A stretch of DNA of 9,633 bases from assembly GCA_964388085.1 (NCBI GenBank), contig CAYLZW010000229.1, positions 1-9,633 on the forward strand, given 5' to 3'. Below are positions 1 through 9,633 of the stretch, in pieces (within the stretch, counting starts at the first letter, position 1; each line of letters starts with the position of its first letter). A model generated the notes under the pieces. It was given only the letters and a program-made list of their open reading frames with translations, was not told the origin of the DNA and did not search any database. Position numbers and translations under genes: made by a program. This DNA is from CAYLZW01 sp964388085. GTDB lineage: Bacteria; Myxococcota; UBA727; CAYLZW01.

Positions 1-470
1 AGGCCGATCTTGCCGCCCTTCAGGTAGGGCGCGAGCAGGTCGACGACCTTGATGCCGGTCTCGAGCATCTCGATCTGCGGCGACTGCTCGGTGAACGACG
101 GCGGCGCGCGGTGGATGGGCTCGAACTGCGAGGCGCCGACCTCTCCCTGCTCGTCGACGGGCTCGCCGGTGACGTTCAGGATGCGGCCGAGCGTCGCCTT
201 GCCCACGGGCATCTGGATGGGCGCGCCCGTGTTCTTGACCGACTGCCCGCGGGTGAGGCCCTCGGTGGCGTCCATGGCGATGCAACGCACCGTGTTCTCG
301 CCGAGGTGCTGAGAGACCTCGACGACGAGGTTGTCCTCCTTGGCGCCGATGGCGGGGTTGTGCAGCGTCAGCGCCGTGAGCACCGCGGGGAGCCCGCCGG
401 CGGGGAATTCGACGTCCACGACGGGACCGATGACCTGCGTGACCTTACCGTTGAGCAGCGCCTCAGCCAT
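1..470 (-). CDS. atpD: F1Fo ATP synthase subunit beta, N-terminal part (cut by window edge)
   Basis: This is the catalytic beta subunit of the F1 sector, which makes ATP from ADP and phosphate on the cytoplasmic face of the inner membrane. The visible 156 codons cover the N-terminal beta-barrel ([20 protein letters not shown], then [11 protein letters not shown] near residues 26-36). They continue into the start of the nucleotide-binding domain, with [12 protein letters not shown] near residue 105, HRAPPSF, then [22 protein letters not shown] at the edge. These are near-invariant beta-subunit sequences. The P-loop (GGAGVGKT in the family) should follow immediately outside the window. The ATG at 470 gives the conserved N-terminus and has an AAGGAG ribosome binding site 9 nt upstream. 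The canonical order atpA-atpG-atpD-atpC is broken upstream: no atpG lies before it, only a candidate small ORF and then a divergent kinase gene. Identification is near certain. Confidence 0.97.
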   Translation of the reverse strand, partial: [156 protein letters not shown]

Positions 471-476
471 GAGCTC

Positions 477-635
477 TCACTCCTTGACGGCCTCGTCGGG
501 CCTCGTCGGAAGACTGTGGGCCCATGTAGGCCCGAAGACGGGCGGGACCATGTCAGACTCGCGGTCGTCCCTCAACGCAAACCGACCGTAGGAAGCACCC
601 GCTGCACGCGCTCGGCGACCGTGCCCATGCTTCAT
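477..635 (-). CDS. Candidate 52-aa small protein or leader peptide upstream of atpD
   Basis: I do not recognise this protein. The ORF begins at an ATG whose upstream context is AGGAGG with a 5-nt spacer, one of the strongest translation starts visible in the window. It runs 52 codons to a TGA 6 nt before atpD. The product starts MKHGHGRRARAAGASYGRF, so it has a basic N-terminal third. The remainder is more acidic and Pro-containing and ends RPDEAVKE. There is no signal peptide, membrane segment or cysteine. An in-frame GTG at 659 would extend it by 8 residues, but the ATG has the better ribosome site. It could be a leader peptide controlling atpD, a genuine small protein, or a chance ORF in GC-rich DNA. 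Against it, the codon pattern is less clearly coding than in the large genes. The ribosome site and tight coupling are the main arguments for it. Confidence 0.4.
   Translation of the reverse strand: MKHGHGRRARAAGASYGRFALRDDRESDMVPPVFGPTWAHSLPTRPDEAVKE
480..485 (-). promoter_or_regulatory. Ribosome binding site of atpD
   Basis: Reading on the minus strand, AAGGAG lies 9 nt before the atpD ATG. It sits inside the last two sense codons (AAG GAG) of the candidate small ORF upstream, whose TGA at 477-479 comes 6 nt before the atpD start. A ribosome finishing the small ORF would therefore stand on the atpD initiation region. This supports the atpD start and suggests translational coupling if the small ORF is real. 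Confidence 0.75.
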
Positions 636-825
636 CCGCACCTCCTGCGAGCGCTGCACGGGGGCTTTCTTGCGGACGCTCGCGCAAAGCGGTTAGCGTC
701 GGAGCGCGGCCCTTATTTGCCGACCGGTACAGGCCACGGGTAGGGAGCAGCTCGTCGCGCGGGCGAATGGGGCGCAGATCCCAACGGGGCGGACGCTTGC
801 TTCAGAGAGGTGCGGGACGCGAGAG
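636..825. other. Divergent intergenic region between atpD side and kinase gene
   Basis: About 190 bp separate the two divergently oriented transcription units, so both should have promoters here. I find no convincing sigma-70 pair. The only AT-leaning patch is at 711-720 (CCTTATTTGC). A weak plus-strand combination is TTGCCG at 717 and TAGGGA at 741 with an 18-nt spacer. TTGCG at 670-674 pairs with CGCAA at 683-687, and GACGCT at 675-680 pairs with AGCGTC at 695-700, an interleaved arrangement described in the findings. No tRNA or other RNA gene is evident. Confidence 0.4.
641..646 (-). promoter_or_regulatory. Perfect Shine-Dalgarno before the small ORF
   Basis: The minus strand reads AGGAGG followed by TGCGG and then ATG at 635. 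This full anti-16S match at 5-nt spacing decides the start of the 52-codon ORF. By contrast, the large kinase gene on the other strand has no comparable site. Confidence 0.5.
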
Positions 826-5079
<4,254 letters not shown>

Positions 5080-5174
5080 GGGACGTGCCCTGCACCGGAG
5101 GGCGTGTCACCTCCGAAGCCGCCGGGGCAGCCCAAGTCAGGGGCGGCCGCTCGTAGCGATCCGTGTCCAAGGCC

Positions 5175-5191
5175 GGCCTCGTGCGAGGACC
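5175..5191. other. Hairpin in the convergent intergenic region; weak terminator candidate
   Basis: Between the convergent kinase and zinc-ribbon genes (5080-5213), CCTC at 5177-5180 pairs with GAGG at 5185-5188 around a GTGC loop. Flanking GG and CC can extend the stem across a bulged A. There is no T-run on either strand, so a canonical intrinsic terminator is not supported. Its location between two converging 3' ends is the only argument for a termination role. Confidence 0.25.
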
Positions 5192-5213
5192 GCGACCTCT
5201 CGGTGCAGCGCGC

Positions 5214-7157
5214 TCACTTCCGTGTGACGTCGTCGACCTCGCGCTGTTCGCCGAGGAGCGTGAAGATCTTCTTCAGCCTCCGGCGGGCGTCCTCATGGTC
5301 GGGGGCGCGCCCGAGCACCCGACGCCAGGCGGAGGCCTCGAGCGCCAGGTCCCGCTCCTGCCGCGCCTTCTCGGCCGCCTTCTCGAGCGCGGCGAGCGGT
5401 GTGTCGTCGAGGCCGATGAAGGACCACGGCGGACGCACGCCGAGCCGACGCTCGGCGTAGGGCATGAGCAGGTCGTCGAGCGGCAGGTCGCCGGTGGTCC
5501 AGCCCGCGAACAGGAGCCCGCCGACGAGCACGACGCTGGACGCGAACAGCGCGCCCCAGGCGACGCCCTCCTTCACCGAGCGCGGCAGGCTGCGCGGCGG
5601 AGCCTTCGGACGCGGAGGGGCCTCGGCGACGGGCGGAGGCGGCGCGGGGGTGGGCGGCGACGGGGTGGGCGGCGCAGGCGCGGCGGGCGGCGGTGACGCT
5701 TCGAGGCCCCCGCCCGCGGACAGCCCCTCGTCGTCGAGCGGGAGCTCGCGCGAAGGATCGTCCAACGAGAACGCGGGCGCCTCGAAGCCGCGCGACGTTG
5801 GGCTGTGCTCCTCGCGCAGGGCGCCCGCTCGCTTCTTCGCGTCCATGGCGCGCGCGAGCGTGGCCTTCATGCCGCTCTTGTCGGGTGCGGCGCCCTCGGG
5901 CGGGGGATCGAACAGCCCGTCGTCGGACGGAGCGCCGCCGGCGGGAGGCGCGCCGAACAGATCGTCCGACAGCGGATCGTGCGACGCGCCAGGCCCCCGC
6001 GGCGGACCGGGCGCGGCGCCCTCGCTGGCGGCGGCGTGGTTCGCCAGGGCAGCGTCGAAGATGGCGGCGAAGGGGTCGTCGTCGTCGCCCGGGGAGGCGC
6101 CCGCGAGCGGTAGGCCGCTGCCCGAGGTGTTTGGCGCCGCGGCGAAAGGCGCGCCGGCCGGGGGTTCGACGTCCCCCGGCAGGGCGGCCGGAGAGCCCGA
6201 CGTCACGAACGAGCTCGCGGGCTGTGCCGCGATGCCGTCCGGCGGCAGGCTCACGCCCCCGAACGGGCCGTGGCCCTCTTGCGCGGCCGGGCTGTTCGCA
6301 TAGCTGGCGCCGCCGAAGGGAGACGGCTTTGGCCCCGCCGCCGCGGGGTGGGGCGACGAGATCGGGTCCGGCGCGCCGCCGAACGCGGGCGGCGGCGACG
6401 GTGCGCTGAAGGCGGCGGACGGCGGCGGCGCTTGCTGCAAGGCAGCGACGTCGGGCACCTGGAAGATGCCGGTGACCTCGCGCGGGATGGCGGCGGGCTG
6501 CGGCGGCGCGCCGCCGAAGATCGCGTCGTCGAGCGGGTCGAAGTCGAGGACGTCGGCGGCGGCGCCCGTCGGGGCCGCGGGCGGCGGCCCGGGCGAGGCG
6601 AACGCCGCGTAGGGGGGCGGCGGGGGCGCCGGGGCGGGCGCGTTGGCAGCCTGCTCCGGAGCGGGCGGCGGGATGGGGAAGCCCCCGGAGACCGGCGCCG
6701 GAAAGCTCGGCGGCTGCGGAGGCGCCGCATAGGCGGCCGCCGGCGGCGACGGAGGCGCGGCGTAGGCGGGAGCCGTATGCACGGGCGCCGGCGGCGGCGG
6801 CGGCGCGGGAGATTCGGGGACCGGCGCGCTCGGCGGCGGGGGTGCGCCGCTCCCGGGAGGCGAAGCGAGCGGGGGCGCCGTGATGGCGGGCTTGGCGAAC
6901 GGGTTCGGGCGCGGCGCGGTGATGGGCAGGGCGCCGCTCGAGGCCGGCAGCGGCAGGCTCGGCGACGACGGCGACGAGACGGCGGCCGGCAGCGGCGGCA
7001 CCTTCGGCTTCGGCGGCGCGGGCACGCTGTCGTCGTCCGGGAGCTGCGCGAGGAACTCGGTGCTGCACTGCGGACAGCGCATGCGCGCGCCGCCGGGCGG
7101 CACCTTCTCGTTCGGCACCCGGTAGTTCGAGTCGCAGCCGGGGCAGGTGACGATCAT
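5214..7157 (-). CDS. MJ0042-type zinc-ribbon membrane protein with long Pro/Ala-rich linker
   Basis: This 647-residue protein opens with a zinc ribbon: CPGC at 5-8 and CPQC at 28-31, with NYRVPNEKVPPGGARMRC between. This is the MJ0042-family N-terminal signature. Residues ~45-500 are low-complexity, rich in Pro, Ala and Gly, with scattered acidic islands such as DPLDDAIFG, DPLSDDLFG and DDGLFDPP. One hydrophobic segment (VAWGALFASSVVLVGGLLF, 532-550) follows a basic stretch (PRSLPRSVKEG), placing the long N-terminal part in the cytoplasm. The last ~95 residues are helical and TPR-like, with LEASAWRRVLGRAPDHEDARRRLKKI. I do not see the DUF3426 tail common in related proteobacterial proteins. 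The ATG at 7157 has AAGGA 8 nt upstream and begins directly at the ribbon. The gene lies 85 nt downstream of the helicase gene on the same strand. Molecular function is unknown. Confidence 0.88.
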   Translation of the reverse strand: MIVTCPGCDSNYRVPNEKVPPGGARMRCPQCSTEFLAQLPDDDSVPAPPKPKVPPLPAAVSSPSSPSLPLPASSGALPITAPRPNPFAKPAITAPPLASPPGSGAPPPPSAPVPESPAPPPPPAPVHTAPAYAAPPSPPAAAYAAPPQPPSFPAPVSGGFPIPPPAPEQAANAPAPAPPPPPYAAFASPGPPPAAPTGAAADVLDFDPLDDAIFGGAPPQPAAIPREVTGIFQVPDVAALQQAPPPSAAFSAPSPPPAFGGAPDPISSPHPAAAGPKPSPFGGASYANSPAAQEGHGPFGGVSLPPDGIAAQPASSFVTSGSPAALPGDVEPPAGAPFAAAPNTSGSGLPLAGASPGDDDDPFAAIFDAALANHAAASEGAAPGPPRGPGASHDPLSDDLFGAPPAGGAPSDDGLFDPPPEGAAPDKSGMKATLARAMDAKKRAGALREEHSPTSRGFEAPAFSLDDPSRELPLDDEGLSAGGGLEASPPPAAPAPPTPSPPTPAPPPPVAEAPPRPKAPPRSLPRSVKEGVAWGALFASSVVLVGGLLFAGWTTGDLPLDDLLMPYAERRLGVRPPWSFIGLDDTPLAALEKAAEKARQERDLALEASAWRRVLGRAPDHEDARRRLKKIFTLLGEQREVDDVTRK

Positions 7158-7165
7158 CGCTTCGT

Positions 7166-7170
7166 TCCTT
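7166..7170 (-). promoter_or_regulatory. Ribosome binding site of the zinc-ribbon gene
   Basis: The minus strand reads TAAGGA, then 8 nt, then ATG at 7157. The TAA of this motif also terminates a 24-codon ORF that begins at the helicase stop codon. The site fixes the start of the zinc-ribbon protein immediately before its first CxxC. Confidence 0.6.
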
Positions 7171-7243
7171 ACGAGAGCCGTTCACCAAGGAGCGTTCGCT
7201 CGAGCACGCGGGCGGAGCGATGCGCTACCGCCGCGAGCGCCAT
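7169..7243 (-). other. Possible 24-aa coupling ORF between helicase and zinc-ribbon genes
   Basis: An ATG at 7243 overlaps the helicase stop as TGATG and opens a 24-codon ORF, MALAAVAHRSARVLERTLLG and four more residues. Its TAA lies within the zinc-ribbon gene's TAAGGA ribosome site. The peptide has no recognisable domain. It may be only chance, but the arrangement would let ribosomes leaving the helicase gene continue toward the zinc-ribbon start. Confidence 0.15.
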
Positions 7244-9633
7244 CAGCGAGGGCCCGTGACCTCGTCGTAGACGACGCGTGGCTCGTCGTCGCTCTCCGTT
7301 TCGCCGTCGTCATCCTGGCCCGTGGGCGTGAGGTGACGCGCGATGATGACCCGCGGGGCGCGGGCGCCGTCGAAGCGTACTACCGCGGCCCGCCTCGTTC
7401 CCACACCGCGGAAGCCGGTGATCGTTCCGAGACCGAAGGACTCGTGGGACACGCGCATCCCCTCCGCGAGGTCGTCGTCGTCCGTCGAGCGCGCCCGCGA
7501 AGGAGCCGCGCGACGCCCAGCGAAGGGGAACGCGCGCTCCGGCGCCGCGGGACCGGGCGCTCTGCAGGCGTCGTCGACGCTGAAGGTCGGCTCCTCGGCG
7601 GCGGCGCGCAGCCCCCGTCGCTGCTCGAGCAGGCGCGCGGTGAGCGCCTGCCGTTTGGCGTGCGCGCCGTCGAGCTCCACGCGCGGTCCGTCGTCGCGCC
7701 CTCTGCCGCCGTCGTCGTCGTCGCGGAAGAACGCGGGCGAGAAGGCCAGCGGCGCGCGGGCTCGCGGCAGCACGTCTCCCGTGGTGACCTCGGCGGGCAG
7801 CTCCTTCAAAAAGCGGCTCGGCGTGCGCGGGCGCAGAGAGCCCTGCACCATGCGGCGCTGCGCCCAGCTCATCCACAGGCGCTCGCGCGCGCGCGTGATG
7901 CCGACGTAGGCGAGGCGGCGCTCCTCCTCGAGCTCGCTGGCGGGCGCGTCCTCGGTGATGGCGCGCGTGTGCGGGAAGCCGTGCTCCTCCATGCCCACGA
8001 GGAAGACGGCCCCGTACTCGAGGCCCTTCGCGGCGTGCAGGGTCATCAGCGTGAGCTTCTCCTTCGCGTCGTCGTCGGAGGCCTCGCTCTCGACGCTGCC
8101 GAGCAGGGCGGCGTTCTCGAGGAAGGCGAGCGCGTGCAGCGGCTGCCCCGCGGCCTCCTGGTCGACGACGAACTGCGCGGCCGCGTTCAAGAGCTCCTCG
8201 AGGTTCTCGAGCCGGCCCTCGGACTCGATGCTGCTCTCGGCCTCGAGCCGGTCGGCCACGCCGCTCTTGTCGATGGCGAGCGCTATGGCGTCGCGGGCGT
8301 TCAGGACGCGTCGGTCGGCGTGCTCGACGTCGGGATCGGCGGCCTGGCCGAGCTCCCGCAGCGAGGTCGCGAGGGCGAGCGCGCTCTTCTTCGCCCGCGT
8401 CGGTACGCCGGCCTCGTCGAGCACGCGCTCGTCGGCCATGGCCTCGAGCACGCTCAGCTCGTGAACGGCGGCCGCGCGCTGGATCTTCTCGACGCTGGCC
8501 CCACCGATGCCGCGCGGTACGGCCGCGATCATGCGCGTCGCGTCGATGTCGCTGTTCGGGTTCAAGGCGCAGCGCAAGGTGGCGAGGACGTCCTTCACCT
8601 CTTTGCGATCGTAAAAGCGCACGCCGCCGACGATGCGGTAGGGCGTGCGCTGGCGGCGCAGCTCGTCCTCGAACGGGCGCGAGAGCGCGTTCGTGCGGTA
8701 GAGCACGACGATGTCCTCGAGCGAGCGGCCGGCGCGCTCGAGCTGCTCGACGGTCTCGACGACGCGGCGCGCCTCGTCGATGTCGTTGTGGCACTTGATG
8801 ACGCGGACCGGCAGGCCGTCCTCGCCCGTGGAGCGCAAGGTCTTGCCGAGGCGCGCCAGGTTGTTCTCGATGACGCCGTTGGCCGCGTCGAGGATCGTGC
8901 GCGTGGAGCGATAGTTCTCCTCGAGCTTCACCAGCACGGCGCTCGGCATGGCGTCGAGGAAGCGCTTCAGGTTGTCGGCCGAGGCGCCGCGCCAGCCGTA
9001 GATGGCCTGATCGTCGTCACCGACGACCGCCACGGTCTTGGCGCTCTCGGCCAGCGTCAGCACGATGTCCGCCTGCACCTTGTTGGTGTCCTGGTACTCG
9101 TCGACCAGCAGGTGCTGCACGCGCGCGCGCACGTCTTGCCCGGCGGGGAGCTTCAGCAGGTCACGCAGCTTCAAGAGCAGCCCGCCGAAGTCCACGGCGT
9201 TCATCCCCTGCAGGCGCTCCTGGTAGAGGGCGTAGGCCTTGCGCGCCCGCTCCTCGAACGGGTTCCAGTGGACCTCCGGCACCTCGGCCGGCAACAGCCC
9301 CTCGGACTGCCAGCCGTCGATGTAGCCCATGATCGGCCTGACGCTGTCCTTCGAGTAGTTGAGCTCCTGCGTGACCACCCGCTTGAGCAGCCGTTGGGCA
9401 TCGTCAGCGTCGTAGATCAAGAAGCTCGGCGGCACCCCCACGGCGCGTCCGTAGCGGCGCAGAAGGCGCGCGGCCATGCCGTGGAAGGTGCCGATCTGCA
9501 CGTCGGGCCCCGAGCCCGGCACGAGCTTGTCGACGCGGTGACGCATCTCGCCGGCGGCCTTGTTCGTGAACGTGACCGCGAGGATCGTCCACGGACGCTC
9601 CCGCTTCTCCTTCACGAGGTACGCGATGCGATG
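7243..9633 (-). CDS. uvrD: UvrD/PcrA-type ATP-dependent DNA helicase, N-terminus outside the window
   Basis: This superfamily 1A 3'-5' DNA helicase would unwind DNA in nucleotide excision repair, mismatch repair or replication-fork processing. Counting visible residues from the window edge (HRIAYLV first), motifs appear in order: Ia TFTNKAAGEM (21-30), Ib GTFHG, II DEYQD (178-182, at 9088-9102), III GDDDQAIYGWRGA (from 205), IV EENYRST, V LMTLHAAKGLE (around 530) and VI LAYVGITRARERLW (around 575-590). The C-terminal GMRVSHESFGLGTITGFRG and ARHLTP match the Tudor-like domain of PcrA/UvrD, which binds RNA polymerase in studied homologues. An acidic and basic linker with DDDDGGRGRDD precedes it. 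Some 40 N-terminal residues with the Walker A motif should lie beyond 9633. The reading frame continues open to the edge, so the GTG at 9615 is not the start. PcrA is an equally good name. Confidence 0.95.
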   Translation of the reverse strand, partial: HRIAYLVKEKRERPWTILAVTFTNKAAGEMRHRVDKLVPGSGPDVQIGTFHGMAARLLRRYGRAVGVPPSFLIYDADDAQRLLKRVVTQELNYSKDSVRPIMGYIDGWQSEGLLPAEVPEVHWNPFEERARKAYALYQERLQGMNAVDFGGLLLKLRDLLKLPAGQDVRARVQHLLVDEYQDTNKVQADIVLTLAESAKTVAVVGDDDQAIYGWRGASADNLKRFLDAMPSAVLVKLEENYRSTRTILDAANGVIENNLARLGKTLRSTGEDGLPVRVIKCHNDIDEARRVVETVEQLERAGRSLEDIVVLYRTNALSRPFEDELRRQRTPYRIVGGVRFYDRKEVKDVLATLRCALNPNSDIDATRMIAAVPRGIGGASVEKIQRAAAVHELSVLEAMADERVLDEAGVPTRAKKSALALATSLRELGQAADPDVEHADRRVLNARDAIALAIDKSGVADRLEAESSIESEGRLENLEELLNAAAQFVVDQEAAGQPLHALAFLENAALLGSVESEASDDDAKEKLTLMTLHAAKGLEYGAVFLVGMEEHGFPHTRAITEDAPASELEEERRLAYVGITRARERLWMSWAQRRMVQGSLRPRTPSRFLKELPAEVTTGDVLPRARAPLAFSPAFFRDDDDGGRGRDDGPRVELDGAHAKRQALTARLLEQRRGLRAAAEEPTFSVDDACRAPGPAAPERAFPFAGRRAAPSRARSTDDDDLAEGMRVSHESFGLGTITGFRGVGTRRAAVVRFDGARAPRVIIARHLTPTGQDDDGETESDDEPRVVYDEVTGPR

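Noticed and set aside
518..533. Hairpin GGGCC-CATGTA-GGCCC
   Set aside because: It is a 5-bp stem inside the candidate small ORF without a following T-run on either strand. There is no reason to call it a terminator or regulatory element.
111..743. A 210-codon plus-strand open frame opposite atpD
   Set aside because: Most of it is the reverse complement of conserved atpD codons, and its extension past 470 shows no domain. The composition is typical of antisense frames in this GC range.
786..801. A possible sigma-54 promoter (GG at 787-788, TTGCT at 797-801, correct 12-nt offset) upstream of the kinase
   Set aside because: The -12 half fits, but the -24 half matches little beyond GG. In DNA this GC-rich such partial matches are frequent. 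A similar patch at 708-720 is off by one nt in spacing.
6270..7259. A 329-codon plus-strand open frame opposite the zinc-ribbon gene
   Set aside because: It is Arg/Gly-rich antisense of Pro/Ala-rich codons. The minus frame begins with a clear zinc ribbon and has a ribosome site.
9601..9633. GTG at 9615 as the helicase start
   Set aside because: The frame stays open to the window edge and encodes HRIAYLV, the conserved segment that follows Walker A in UvrD/PcrA proteins. The true start lies outside the window.

Overview
The window is very GC-rich (above 70% by eye, with nearly all third codon positions G or C). It carries a large Hanks-type kinase with a long disordered linker and an MJ0042-type zinc-ribbon membrane protein with a Pro/Ala-rich linker. 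This combination is typical of Myxococcota (former Deltaproteobacteria), possibly Polyangiales. The phylum call is an inference from gene style, not a search result.

Layout, left to right. (1) Positions 1-470, minus strand: the N-terminal 156 codons of the F1 ATP synthase beta subunit (atpD), cut by the window edge just before the Walker A motif. (2) Positions 477-635, minus strand: a 52-codon candidate small ORF with a perfect AGGAGG ribosome binding site, whose last codons contain the atpD Shine-Dalgarno. (3) Positions 636-825: a divergent intergenic region with no confident promoter. (4) Positions 826-5079, plus strand: a 1417-aa Ser/Thr protein kinase with an N-terminal MshEN/GspE-N-like domain, a ~560-residue acidic repeat-bearing linker, a catalytically complete kinase domain, a TPR-like region, one membrane segment and a short C-terminal TPR-like domain. 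(5) Positions 5080-5213: a short convergent intergenic region with a small hairpin and a long-range inverted repeat. (6) Positions 5214-7157, minus strand: a 647-aa zinc-ribbon protein with a Pro/Ala-rich linker, one membrane segment and a helical C-terminus. (7) Positions 7243-9633, minus strand: a UvrD/PcrA-type superfamily 1 helicase, missing only its N-terminus with the Walker A motif.

The helicase and zinc-ribbon genes are co-directional with an 85-nt gap and are probably co-transcribed. The kinase is convergent with them and divergent from atpD. atpD and the helicase are housekeeping genes (ATP synthesis, DNA repair). The kinase and zinc-ribbon protein look like lineage-specific regulatory or envelope proteins. 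Both have an N-terminal cytoplasmic domain, a long disordered linker, a single membrane segment near the C-terminus and a small TPR-like extracytoplasmic tail. A functional link between them is only a hypothesis.

I see no mobile element, CRISPR array, tRNA or rRNA. The most unusual items are the kinase's fused MshEN-like domain, its repeated Thr-centred linker motifs and perfect 15-bp tandem repeat, and the candidate small ORF apparently coupled to atpD.
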